Origin: Rhizopus arrhizus | Lineage: Eukaryota > Mucoromycota > Mucoromycetes > Mucorales > Rhizopodaceae | NCBI GenBank assembly: GCA_024220505.1 | Contig: JAKZZE010000024.1 | Location: 310,001-374,000 of the forward strand | Direction: 5' to 3' | DNA: 64,000 bases | Shown: in pieces, positions 30,301 through 41,323 of the stretch | Layout: each line of letters opens with the position of its first letter | Position numbering within the stretch: position 1 is the first letter of the stretch | The notes under the pieces: model-generated | What the model saw: only the letters and a program-made list of their open reading frames with translations | Databases searched by the model: none | Told to the model about the DNA's origin: nothing | Translations under genes and position numbers: made by a program

Positions 30301-32422
30301 GAGTTTTCTTGGGTTTGCAAACTATTTCCGTAATAGTTTACCAATGTTTTCTCGCTTGACTGCTCCACTTGACCGGTTGCGATCTCTTAATTCTTTAAAA
30401 GGAATTTGGAATGAAACCCATGAATGCAGTTTTCGTAACATTAAGGATGCCTTAGTGAATGCCCCAGTCATTCACATTCCTGACCTTAAGTACCCATTCT
30501 ACGTTGCAACAGATGCTAGTGCTTATGGTATCGGCGGTGTCGTTTATCAAGTCATCGACCAAGACATTAAATATAACGCCTTTGCTGCAAGATCTCTTTC
30601 CCCTACCGAACGTCGTTATCATACAAACAAACGAGAGTTGTTAGCGATTGTATTCATGTTTGAGAGATATAATAAATGGTTATACAACCGTCATTTTACC
30701 TTGACAACTGATCATAAAGCCTTGATTTATATCAAGAAGCAAGTTGTTCCAAATGCTGCCATGCTTGTTTGGTTTGAAACAATTTTCGAATATTCATTTG
30801 ATATTGTTCATTGTCCTGGCATTAAGAATATTATCCCAGACGCACTTAGTCGTTTATTCCCAGATGACAATAAACTGGAGGGGGGTAACAATGTCAACAA
30901 TGTTGCCATCTACAATATCCGTGGTAAAGAAAAAGAAAAAAGAAAACCAACTTTTAAAGAAAAATCTAAAAGTTATGAAACACAAACATATGCAGTCACT
31001 TCTGCAACATCATCATCATCATCAAAACCCTTATTGCATCGCGCTTTGCAATATGAAGATTATATCACACCTCCTCCTGAGGAAAGAAAAGATATAATAT
31101 TGAAGGCTCACTTATTAGGTCATTACGGAATTAAAGCCATAGAACAAACCATTCATGGTGATAATCTCCATTGGACTAATTTACGTCAAGATATTCAGGA
31201 TGTCATATCCAAGTGTCATGAGTGCAAAATGTTTAACATTGCCAAAACAGGTTATCATCCCCCTAGAAGTATCCTACCTGACGGACCTCTAGATCATTGG
31301 GTTATGGACCTCGGCACTTTTAATATAACATCTACGAGCGGAAATAATTTCCTTCTTGTCATGGTTGATTTATTTTCTCGCTTTACTATCTTGAAAGCCA
31401 TTCCTGATAAACAAGCTCTTACTATTGCCAAACAGCTTGTTGATATCTTCTGTACTTTCGGCTGGCCTAAGGTCATCGCTAGTGATAACGGAAAAGAGTT
31501 TACTGCTACCATCGTTACTGAACTTATTAATAACAGTGGTATCGATAAGAGAGTGTCTAACCCTTTTAATCCCCTTGGTAACTCAGTCAATGAAGCATTT
31601 GTAGGAATTGCTAAAAAGACTATCGTTAAACAGTTACAAGGAAGAAAAGAAGATTGGGATCTATATGTACCTGCAACCCAATATGCTATGAATCTGAAAT
31701 ACTCCAGACTTCATAAGAGTAGACCATATACAGTAATCTTCAATAAAGTACCAAATGATATGAAAGATTATTCTCATATTAAACCCACTCTTAGAAGTGA
31801 CGCTGTAGATTCTAAAGCAATAGAAAACAGACTTAAATATGCTACCGAAGTTGTTATCCCTGCTCTAGCTAAGCGCATTAAAGAAACCCAGGATGTAGAC
31901 AATGCATATTTTATGAAAACAAACAAAATCGTTCATACACCGTTTCCACTCCATAGTGAAGTCATGATTAAAAATGTGAACAAGGAAAACAAAACTGATC
32001 CGCATTATGAAGGACCTTTTTACATAAGTGGAATGACAACTAATGGCAGTTACATATTAGTTGATAAACAAAATAACCTCTTATCAAGAGATGTACCCAC
32101 TTCACACTTAAAACTTATTGCATTACCCAGTAATAAAAGTGCAGAATCAATCGATGGCCAACATTATGAAATTCAAGCAATTATACAACACAAAGGAACT
32201 CCAGGTAATTACCAGTATCTTGTTCATTGGAAAGGATACGATGATCCTACAGATTACACTTGGGAACCTACTTCTAGCTTCGATGATCGATCTTCAATTG
32301 AAACATATTGGGCTCGTCGTCAAGCAGGTAACAATACTGCTGTCTCAAAGAAAGCAAGACTACCTAAACGTACCGTTCTTACTCGTGAACATCACAGTAG
32401 AAGCAAGAGATCAAGACGTTAA
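27365..32422 (+). CDS. Gag-Pol polyprotein of chromovirus C (Ty3/gypsy), 1,685 aa
   Basis: Domains in order: a Gag region of about 430 residues with Ser-rich linkers and Cys/His stretches (CRSCGADNWRPGHRC); protease with MIDTGSSFS near 577; reverse transcriptase with YIDD near 898; RNase H starting YVATDASAYG near 1,045 and ending DALSRLF; an integrase zinc finger near 1,250-1,288 (HLLGHYG...CHECK) and a core with VMDLGTF, ASDNGKEF and SVNEAF; and a chromodomain near 1,600-1,655 (YLVHWKGYDDPTDYTWEP). It is clearly homologous to the polyproteins of D and A but a separate family. The start is the first ATG (MSNTNDFNS), 76 bp after the LTR. No lesion is visible, so the element may be active. Confidence 0.95.
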   Translation: MSNTNDFNSAAAGSSSSNAKTYPDNARRMSDVSTLSSEAESSGMTTSAVSSGSLEPRIAAPSIHSSIEELDSTIIGATQVILNLSVRLLSTTPESEEDNMVRAKYEACSKDLERLVHTRDLLQRAMNHAVPTAWTGSPKVAPAALNVVPPNLPLMQWKGAVFDPSAPVSVDVKHCLKKFQDVMFAHGLDLDQHWLRLLPPCLSSSQRTWLDEYQEKEDVHTWSQFKKAFTSHYGVGSAEEKATSTTELLRISMTAAETVDQYVERFNNLRRLAQIQDRCVLTRCFLIGLQADIYKKVIVSLANCTDAQKESVDYVVKLAKTLYHSLYKVRKVANAAHTPAGPSMVNDSSSSGRKRSSAFVSGSAVRSAPYPQASRKYCRFHKTTNHSNDECRAMKKASSSSPSSGSTQDDVSSGSAASQWNPRNQPSGLGRPCRSCGADNWRPGHRCKGKGRSTGSFADDSAGSSHMFRAMSRSPASSLSSVASSGNDVSVSVGSSATAASGSSDASPGRKTDAAGPVVPVPDSSDDMDIDVAEALTVAEAAQACKYITHHIFSKAPSNTNTLYVPIIIEHIKTWAMIDTGSSFSCVSPSFCSALGLVPTPNPGSIKLGHNSSSTVSRLGIINLTVYYNQIRLSYEFEVFDFSSDVPICLGLDILPKLRIGLTGLATSWLNSNIPKIPDPVNPDDYKPNETPVGTMQERQRLMSTIQPLLDANTSIPMSSHCNLPGAIITLDTEPNAFAYRRQPDIAIANRKIMEDQIQTWLDDCVIEPAPSNTRFNNPIFLVGKKDVNGLYTKKRAVIDPRLLNQLVKNVDRMPLPLISDLHQRMGSATIFTTFDIRACFHRFLIQESDRPKTAFTHPFTGMQYQFRHCPFGLTSTGNIVQRVLTNLFADLPYTALYIDDLCVFSSGDMNQHIEYVREVLKRLTAANLIINVEKTHFAQSCVNILGWTIGNNGSLIPDQRKLTNIHSWPTPKTGRQVMSFLGFANYFRNSLPMFSRLTAPLDRLRSLNSLKGIWNETHECSFRNIKDALVNAPVIHIPDLKYPFYVATDASAYGIGGVVYQVIDQDIKYNAFAARSLSPTERRYHTNKRELLAIVFMFERYNKWLYNRHFTLTTDHKALIYIKKQVVPNAAMLVWFETIFEYSFDIVHCPGIKNIIPDALSRLFPDDNKLEGGNNVNNVAIYNIRGKEKEKRKPTFKEKSKSYETQTYAVTSATSSSSSKPLLHRALQYEDYITPPPEERKDIILKAHLLGHYGIKAIEQTIHGDNLHWTNLRQDIQDVISKCHECKMFNIAKTGYHPPRSILPDGPLDHWVMDLGTFNITSTSGNNFLLVMVDLFSRFTILKAIPDKQALTIAKQLVDIFCTFGWPKVIASDNGKEFTATIVTELINNSGIDKRVSNPFNPLGNSVNEAFVGIAKKTIVKQLQGRKEDWDLYVPATQYAMNLKYSRLHKSRPYTVIFNKVPNDMKDYSHIKPTLRSDAVDSKAIENRLKYATEVVIPALAKRIKETQDVDNAYFMKTNKIVHTPFPLHSEVMIKNVNKENKTDPHYEGPFYISGMTTNGSYILVDKQNNLLSRDVPTSHLKLIALPSNKSAESIDGQHYEIQAIIQHKGTPGNYQYLVHWKGYDDPTDYTWEPTSSFDDRSSIETYWARRQAGNNTAVSKKARLPKRTVLTREHHSRSKRSRR

Positions 32423-32648
32423 ATTGTCTAAGTAGTTGACCGTCTTTTTCCCTAAGACAATTTTTCCTAAAGAAGGTTTTTTTACTATCAGGTTTTTATG
32501 ACAACTTACTACTACGATCTATCCTCAATTATACTATGTCTATTTATCTACTCTATGATCATTACCGCACTTATTGTGTATGACCTTTGCTCATTTCTGA
32601 ATCTTCACTTTTCCTTTTTACCGTTTGCTTCAAACTAGAAGGGGGCAA

Positions 32649-33073
32649 TGTTGTATCCACACAACTAGTAAAGTGAACATTCATGGATAAACGAGAGATC
32701 TCCGCAATAGCCAACTTTGCCCTGTTGTCTCTATCGGTGTTCCCACGACTATATCGGAACCTGATTATAACAACGGCAGTTCAATCCAACTTTATTCGAT
32801 AATTATCGTTAGATCAATAATTTATCTACTTCATTGTCCCTTGATTCGTCAAGAAGACAGCGGCTATTGATTATCTACTATCTTTCCTTTATCTTCCCAT
32901 CCTTCCCACATTATTCTTTTAACCGATCAATTGAAATAGCGGTAAAGATCCAGACATCCAAAAAGTATAAATAGCCTCAAATGTTTTTATTAATAAAGCA
33001 ATATATAATCTTTAGTTTCACAACTATTGTCTTTTTTTAGTTTTTGTCTCTTATTTTAATACTTGGCAAAACA
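32649..33073 (+). repeat. 3' LTR of chromovirus C
   Basis: 425 bp, matching the 5' LTR, preceded by the polypurine tract at 32,637-32,648 and followed by the CACAA target duplication. Confidence 0.95.
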
Positions 33074-34050
33074 CACAATATCTAATACAGCCTTAAAACA
33101 TAACAGAGAAGCCAGCATGCTTCATTGTTTGATCACCGTGAAAAAATCGCTAAGGTTGCTCGACTTGCTTTCAATATTAGTGTATACTGTCTGCATCCAT
33201 AATGTTCATATTTGTTTCATTGCTAAAGATAGCAGACTTCCAGCCCTCTATTGTATACAATGGCTTGTCGTGATACCACATTCATCGCTTTTTCCGAGTT
33301 ATACAGCTGATGAAATTCTTCGATTCCTTACTTCCAGACTCAAAATCTAGCTTCCTACTGTGCCTTTAGACTGACAGTCTGCTAACACTGTATCTTAAGG
33401 TCCTCAAAATGTGCTGAGCATCAGAAACTGTGTGTAGCGGACCTTGTCCAAGCTCTAGGTTGATGACTGAACTAATAACTTTTCAGGCTAATAGCGGAAT
33501 ACCTTCATGATCACAAGACATTAAGTTTCTTTCTTCCCTCTTTCTCCTGTTGATTGTCCATTTAGGGATTCTTGTTATTCTAGAAATATCTGTTGTCGTA
33601 CGAACTAGGCGTATTCGAGATCTCAGAGTTTCGTTTTTACAGTTGCTTATTTTCTTAAACATATAAGGCTAGTACTTTGTTATAGTGAGTAGGGTAAAAA
33701 CAAAAGGGGTGGCTCAATGGGAAATACAAAATAAGTACAGTTTTATATATTTTTTAAGAGCTACTAAAATTTACTAATATGCTGTGAAATCTGAAAGCAA
33801 ACGGGAGAGATTTGGGGGAAATTGAAAGAAGGCTAGACAAGCACTACATTTTTGGCGAAAATTGAAATATGCAAAAAATCACTAAAAATGACCTTTTGTC
33901 TGAGGGATGTCCGGCACAGTTCCGGTTTACATAACATAATGTATATTTTAGACTGTCTTTCCGATGGTATATGCCACAAAGGTCGCAGACATATGGCGGA
34001 GATACAATGTTCATTTTAATTTTTGTGCACCAGTTTTGTCCGCTACTGTA

Positions 34051-36696
34051 TCTTTGATAACCTGGCTGGTAAAAAGGTGTTTACAACACTTGATTTGTCT
34101 AATGCATACCATCGATTCAAAGTTGCACCTGAAGATGTACATAAATTAACCTTCACACATAACAATGCCCAATATTCTTTCATTAAAGGATGTTTTGGAG
34201 TAAAATGCTAACTTCCCAATTCCAAAAGTGCTTAGCAACCCTATTTGATGGGATTGACTGTGTACAAAACTTTGTTGATGACTGTATTATTGCTAGTGAT
34301 AGTTATGAACAGCATGCAAAAGATGTGAAATTGGTGATTGATAAGCTGACCTCTGTGAATTTAATAATAAATCCAGAAAAATGTGTATGGTTTCAACAAT
34401 CAGTTCGACTGTTAGGCTTTGTTGTAAACACGACAGGCACTAAAGTAGATCGTAAAAAGCTAACAAATGTTGAAAATTGGCCACTTCCTAACAAAAGTAA
34501 TAAGCAAATCCAACAATTTATGGGTTTGATCAACTACTTTAGAGAATACATCCCAATGATTTCCAGAGTAGCTGAACCAATCACAGGATTGAGTAATGCT
34601 GCCAATGTGGAAGAGTTGTGGACTGATGAGCAAACAAACAGTTTTTATGCTTTAAAAAGATCTTGCAGTCAGACATGATTTTGCATTATCCCAATTTAAA
34701 TAAAAAGTTCTATGTGGCTACAGATGCATCGTTATATGGTGTTGCGGCAGTTCTTTATCAAAAAGACGAACATGATCGTGACAAGTATATCAGTTTTATC
34801 TCCTCTTCGTTGACACCTTCGCAAAGACGTTGGAGTACAACCAAAAGAGAGCTGTATGCAATCGTATTAGCACTCAACAAATTCAGGAAATTTTTATGGG
34901 GCAGACACTTTACCGTTTATAGTGATCATAAAGCCTTAGTTTATCTGCATACTCAGAAAATTGCTAATCCTATGATGATCGGCTGGATTGAGACACTTCT
35001 TGACTTTGATTTTGATGTAGTCCATATCCCTGGTATATTGAATAAGCTTCCTGACATGTTAAGCCGTTTGTATCCATCTTTACAGGATAGCTACAAACTG
35101 GTGGAGGATAATGTGCCAAGCAAATTAGATAACCGTAACAAGAAAAGAGTTATTGCTAAAAGAAAGAAATATAGCAGAGACAAAATTATTAATGTTCTTG
35201 CTACAAAATTGGTAGAAACTAAAAATGAACGTACCGATTACATGACTCCTCCTGAAGAAGAGAGAGATGCTATACTTAGAGAAACACATTCCTTTGGACA
35301 TTATGGATACCAAGCAATAGTCAGAGACATTCATAGTCGAGGCATGCATTGGACTAATATTTATGATGAAGCAAAGAGTATTGTGAGTTCCTGTACCGAA
35401 TGTCAGAAACATAACATTAGCAAGAGAGGCTATCACCCTTTGACTAACGTTATGGCTAATAGGCCGTTTGATCATATAGCTATTGATCTTGCAGGACCAC
35501 TTCCAGTGACGGATGAGGGTTACTTGTTCTTATTAGTAGTCACTGACATTTGTACAAAATACATTGTAATCAGGGCACTAAAAAACAAACAATCAGATAC
35601 CATTGCAAAAGAGCTAATTAATATCTTTGGAGATTATGGATTTCCACGAATCATTCAAAGTGACAATGGAACTGAATTCAGAAATGCTTTAATGACAAGT
35701 ATATCAAAAAACCTTGGAATAGATCGTTGATACTCTACTGCGTATCATCCACAAGGTAATGGAAGTGCTGAAGCTAGTGTAAAAATTGCATTGAATACAT
35801 TGAGAAAGATGGTACAATCCAATAGTAGAGATTGGGATCATTATCTTCCAATTGTACAACTCTGTATGAACAGATACATAAAAAATAAATCACTAAGCTC
35901 TCCATTCTCACTCATGTATGCTCGCAGAGTAAACTTACCTGACGATTATACAAATAAAGAAAAGTATCCACTCCCAAAAGATGTAATGACCATCAAAGAA
36001 CTTGAAGAACGAGTCAATTACATGGAAAATGTTATATTTCCTGCCATAAATGTAAGAACCCAAAACATTAATGAGGAGTATAGTAAGAGATACAATGATA
36101 AAAACATACTTGTAAATATCCCCAATGGAACACATGTAATGGTTAGACTGAATAGTAGAAGTGGGAAACTTGCACCACTATACGAAGGACCTTATACAGT
36201 GGTTCGAAGGAACAAAGGAGGATCATATGAGTTAAAAGATGAGCAGAATGAATTAATGCATCGTAACTATACGCCATCTGAATTAAAAATAGTGCATATA
36301 GATGAGTCTAATATTGAAGATGAATACTATGAGCTTGAAGACATTAGAGATCATCGTGGACCTTCTGGCAATAGAGAGTATTTGGTAAAATGGGCTGGTT
36401 ATGGTGAACGTGCCAACACATGGCAAAAGGCCGGTGATTTCACAGACCCAACTATCATACAAAAATATTGGGATAAACAAGACGAACTGAAAAAGTTGGA
36501 ACATGAGAGAGCTGAACAAATTGTGAAAAAAGCATCATCCAATTCCATATATAATAAGTCCAATAGAAATTCCACACCTAAAGTGAGTGATGAGAAGAAA
36601 GTAAATTCTGTTGAGACAAAGAAAAGAACTCTTCCTACAAATCTTAGCAGAGAAGAAAGATTGTTAAAGAGAAGACTTAACAAGGAGAAAAAATAA
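34051..36696 (+). pseudogene. RT, RNase H, integrase and chromodomain of chromovirus A (3' half), multiply broken
   Basis: Right after element B2 the RT frame resumes (FTTLDLSNAYHRF). It shifts frame near 34,200, carries the catalytic FVDD near 34,275, shifts again near 34,665, then reads RNase H (YVATDASLYG) and integrase (HHCC; AIDLAGP; QSDNGTEF). A TGA at 35,728-35,730 follows; beyond it the same protein continues (QGNGSAEASV) to a chromodomain (YLVKWAGYGERANTW) and a Lys-rich end at 36,696. Two frameshifts, one nonsense codon and two insertions show this is an old copy. Confidence 0.9.
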
Positions 36697-38073
36697 TAAT
36701 AAAAAAAAAGAAAAACGGACAAAGATAGTCACGGTAAATTACCCCGCAATTTAGCACACACCCGTCGAGATTTTTGGCAAAATTTAGTAAAAACATGATT
36801 TAGACAAATGTGATTGGCTGATGGCCGATTTTTTTTTTATTTTTCAATTTTTTTTCACAAAGTACTAAAAAATGCAGTCAAATAAAGTTTCTGCTCAAAA
36901 AAATAAAAAATTACAGTGCAAATTAATTTATTTTTGACAGTTTTGAGAAAGGGCGTTGCAAATGTTGAGATTTTTTAAAAGTAAAATGCTTCCAAATTTG
37001 TTGGTATTGATGAAGCGAGAGGAATCTGAAGCTACTTGGTGCATATCCAGTGTACCGACAGGAATCAGATCATTCATATTTAGATTTTCTTGAGTTTCAT
37101 TGCATAGAACTCTACCATAATCATACTTCTCTGCATCAATTTCATATTTTTTTACTGTTCCATTTTTTGCAATTATTCCAACAACATATGTATTTTCAGA
37201 AATGTTTTTAAATACTCCAGAGAATCCAGCTTTAGGTGTTCCTTTTACGTTTTCATAATTATTTTCTGCGAATTCGCGAGCCCTAAAAAAAAAGGAACGA
37301 AAGGATTCATTAGCTTCGACAAATTGTTTTATTTCGCTTCCATATCGCACTCGTTTGGAATTTTTGTTGGTCCAAGATCCACCATCTATGATAAACTTTA
37401 GGATTTCTTGGCTTCCAAACCTAATTGCGACATCTCTAGAAGGTGACAATCGGTTGGTATGAAATAGCTGTTCTCGGATGAACTTGTTGAACATCTCGCC
37501 TTTCTCTGTTTCAAACTGCAATGCACATCCAAAGCGTCGTATATCCTGATGAATATGATGAAGATAATGAACTTTTGGTTTAGTTGAGTAGGCGTTTTTG
37601 TTATGCGTGACAGTATCAAATTCATATAAAGACGCTGTAAGCTCTTTAACTGATACTTCAATTGAGTTCACATAATCTTCAAACCCTGCTTCAATTTGGC
37701 GAACAAACAGTAAAGAGCACAGCTTACCCAACGCTTGCAGGGGCCGGTTTAGTTGAATAACTTTAATGTCATTGACTGGATCAGTGAACTCGGAAGCTAT
37801 GATACCAGACAATACTTGTATTAACTGCTTGAAGTCGCGACCCACAAAAGACCCGACATGCCTGAGTTGTCTCCTAAAGTTTTTAGTGTAGGAGGGGTTA
37901 CACTCATTTTCTTTAAGTCTGCTTATCAAGCGATTCATTTTGTCTTCATTTGCTCTGCCGCCTAAGGTAATCTTTACCAAATGTTCTATTAAATATTTGG
38001 CCACACCGAGAGGCAAACAGTGTAACGCTTCAACAGGAGTATCTTGTGAAGGGTCAAAAGAATTTAGTAGGAG

Positions 38074-38470
38074 TGTGATATTTAGGGTTTATAATATAAA
38101 AAAGTACTAAGTCAATCAACAAATATAAAAATAAGTGAGACTCAAAGTAGATTGTCCTTTATTCAAGTTAAAAATATGAGGGTATTTATACTTTTCTATC
38201 CACGGCTAAATAATAGTATTCACAGTATATGATTATTGATTATTAATCGATATTAGACGATGCGTTAATTATATGATTGGTATTGTTTAACATCGTTTTA
38301 TCAAGAAGTAATTATTAATCCTGATCCAGGAACTTGTTAGAATATTCTGGAGTGGATCGGGATATAATTTTATTTGACGTGGCATAATACAATGTCCGAT
38401 ATTCCTAATTTGGATGATCATTGTTCGTAGTAATTCACATTATTACTTTATTACATGTGTAAATACCACA
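38074..38470. repeat. Solo LTR 1 in transposon E, 397 bp
   Basis: Starts TGTGATATTTAGGG, ends AAATACCACA, and is flanked by AGGAG on both sides (38,069-38,073 and 38,471-38,475). It interrupts the transposase frame. Confidence 0.88.
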
Positions 38471-38523
38471 AGGAGCAAATCTTGAGAACCAGTGTTTTTA
38501 AAACTCAAATCGCACGCATTCAG

Positions 38524-38938
38524 TGATGTATCCATCATTCATAACTCGATATGAAAACAGTATTAATAAGCTACATGTAAAATATATCGAATAGATAGAC
38601 TACAGGTTAATTCGGATAATCTTCATTAAGGATAAGATGCTGCGTAATTGCAGGGTTAAATTATATTAAATCCAGGGACTAAATCACAGTCAATCGCAGT
38701 CAATCATATACGAGTACTCTATGGATAAATGCTTATGATGACAAAGATAACAATGGAGGAACACGTAACCATTATCTATTTGTCATCAGTTATATCATAC
38801 TCATTAATTATTAATCCATGACATGAAATATTATCCGTGTATGAAAAGTATAAATAGAGTATCATTTTCTTATTAAATAAAGCAATCTCTTTATCGAGTC
38901 TCGTCCTCTCTTGTTCCTTTCTATTCTTGGATAAATCA
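38524..38938. repeat. Solo LTR 2 in transposon E, 415 bp
   Basis: Starts TGATGTATCC, ends GATAAATCA, and is flanked by TTCAG (38,519-38,523 and 38,939-38,943). An inverted relative lies at 48,281-48,700. It interrupts the transposase frame 48 bp from LTR 1. Confidence 0.88.
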
Positions 38939-39684
38939 TTCAGAGCTCCAGCTTCCAAAGCATCTACTATTTGAACGTTTTTACGACTGCAGTCTGAGGC
39001 AGCTAAGACGTAATGATTTCTTGATCTATTATTGTATACGCTGTTTAAACTATCTACAGTAATACCACTCTCAAGAAGGCTGCGGTTTTTTTTCTTGGAT
39101 GATTTGCGAACATAACACTTTCGACAAAAGTACAAAGTAGTTTGTTGTTGAATACCACATATATCAGAGTGGGCTGGGTTATCAGCAGAAATAAACATCA
39201 CAGGGGCTTTGACCAGAACAGTTTCATTGTGCTCACCAGAGAACATTGCTACACCCTTTTCAAGAGCTTTCATGTCGGCAACCAGAGCAGGAATAAAATG
39301 CATAGCATTAATACCATCACTTTTCGGAGCGCAGCCTATGAACATTGTATTTTCTCTGCGGCCACGTTCCTCAAGAGGAAGGGCGGCGTACGTCATTGAC
39401 CAACTTTCATATGGAATGTGCTGTTTCGAAGAGCCTCCAGAAGTGTCATCAGTAAAAAAAATGATGGGGACAATTACAACCTTCAAATATTTGTTATCAA
39501 TCTTGTTGGATTTTTTAACTTTCGAATCATTGACTTGAAATAAAAGATTTTGCAAGTGGTTTGGAAGAGGACAAGGGGAGCTATTGAACATTGAAAAGCA
39601 GTTATTAGAAGCAATCAATTGTTTATCCAGTACAGCACTCATTTTATCTTGCGGGATCATACTAAGCTCTGGTAATATCATATA

Positions 39685-41323
39685 CAGTAGGTCAAAAAAT
39701 TGCTGCAAGGAATTGCAAAATACCGGTTTTACAGCTGGTTGTCTATGGATACTGCACCAAACTATCTCAAACTTTGATTGTTTGTACCTCACTAGAAGGG
39801 GCATTTATTCGTCGATTATCTGATATGGACAATGGTTATTGGCGGAATTTGATATAGTTAAAGGGAATGTTATAAACATCTGGCATTTTTTACTTGTTTA
39901 CATATGTTTGGAATAACGAATTTTAATACGACCCAGCCGATTGTTATCGTATGAATTCACATCCTTGACATCGTAAGAATGTTAGCAGTATATAAAGACG
40001 CTTGCAATTCCTTTATTTTAAATTTTAAATTGTCTTGCTTGCACTATTTATCTTTTTTACCCTATCATCAACCACATGCCTAAACGACTATCAAACGAGA
40101 AAGTAAACAATCTCAAACAAGCATTAACTGAGCCCACATCAGCGTACGCTATTGCTAAGGAGACTGGAGTACATAAATCAACTGTTAGTAGTTACTTTAG
40201 AAGGTTGTTTTTAAACAGGACAATAAATACAGGTGGTAGACCTACAATAAACTCCAAAGTGACGAAGCGGTTAAGCAAAAGAAAATTCGTTAAAGGGGTT
40301 CCAAATACTGCCAAAGAGGTATGCCGGGAGCTGGCTGAACTTGGCTATGATATCTCATACCAGTCAGCAATTAAGGTACTGAAATCAATGGAGTTCCATT
40401 TTTCAATAGAAAAAAAGAAGCTATTTCCGACAAAAGCACATATGTAGCATCAGTTAGAATGTGTCAACGATCATCAGGATTAGACAGTAGACGACTGACA
40501 ATAAACGGTATTCTTTAATGAATCTGAGATCAATGTATGGGGATCTGATGGTGGTAACTACTATTGGAAAAGGCCAAGTGGTCTTTTTCAACATCGTGAC
40601 CTGAAATTTACAGTCAAGCATAGAGCTAGCAAGTTGATGACGTGAGGCTGTATAACATGCGGAAGTCCAGGATATGACTGCCAAATTTACGATGGAAGCA
40701 TTTATTCGGATGTTTACCAGCATAATTTGAACACCACGCTTCGTGATACTATGGAGCACTATAATTCCGACTGGTCCTACATTTACTTTCAGCATGATAA
40801 TGACCCAAAGCACAAGATAAAATCTACAGTAGCCTGGTTGAATAGTCACCAATAGAGTTATATTAACGATTGGCCAGCTCAGAGTCCGGACTTAAATCCA
40901 ATAGAACATGTATGGCATCAACTGAAGTTAAAGCTCAGCTGTTACGAACGTAGAGCAAAGAATACGGATGAGCTTTGGGAACGAGTACAAAAAGCATGGA
41001 ATGGATTTGATAAAGAACTTTGCCAAAGGTACATCGATAGCATGCCGGTAAGAATTCAAGAGGTTATTAATAGAAAAGGAGGATCAACTAAATATTAATA
41101 AATAAATTCATTGCGTTCAAATTTTCGTTTTTTCAAATTTTCAAATTGCGCGCCTCATACTTCCTTCAATACTTATCCAATAGGGCTTAAACTCTTTCGG
41201 ACTTTTCAAGACATGTAGGAAATCTACTATGTGGAAACAGAGGCAGTTTGTACCATTGTGGCAGGATGTACGCTACAAAAATTGAGAAAAATGGATTCCT
41301 TGCAGCAATTTTTTGACCTACTG
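39685..41323 (+). mobile_element. Tc1/mariner element F, 1,639 bp
   Basis: Terminal repeats of about 29 bp (CAGTAGGTCAAAAAATTGCT...) flanked by TA at 39,683-39,684 and 41,324-41,325. It is inserted in the transposase gene of transposon E. A second copy starts at the left window edge, also inside a transposase gene. Confidence 0.9.
40076..41098 (+). pseudogene. Tc1/mariner transposase of element F, degraded
   Basis: The first part is open (40,076-40,447; MPKRLSNEKVNN) and gives a helix-turn-helix of the AYAIAKETGVHKSTVSSYF type. After the stop near 40,445 the DDE domain can be read only piecewise: EINVWGSDGG, FQHDNDPKH and AQSPDLNPIEHVWHQLK, with an in-frame TAG between the last two and about 35 residues between the second Asp and the Glu. 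It ends near 41,098 with RKGGSTKY. It is related to the transposase of element J but clearly different. Confidence 0.85.

Larger units (their letters stand above)
26864..33073 (+). mobile_element. Full-length Ty3/gypsy chromovirus C (6,210 bp), intact
   Basis: Two 425-bp LTRs (26,864-27,288 and 32,649-33,073) appear identical, begin TGTTGTATCC and end GCAAAACA. The target duplication CACAA flanks them (26,859-26,863 and 33,074-33,078). One long gag-pol frame is open. The polypurine tract AGAAGGGGGCAA abuts the 3' LTR. It is nested in B2, which is nested in A. Confidence 0.96.
26204..34048. mobile_element. TA-flanked element B, copy B2, split by chromovirus C
   Basis: The same terminal repeats as B1 occur at both ends, with TA at 26,202-26,203 and 34,049-34,050. 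Subtracting chromovirus C with one copy of its TSD (6,215 bp) leaves 1,630 bp, the exact length of B1. The orientation is opposite to B1. It interrupts the RT domain of chromovirus A. Confidence 0.9.
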
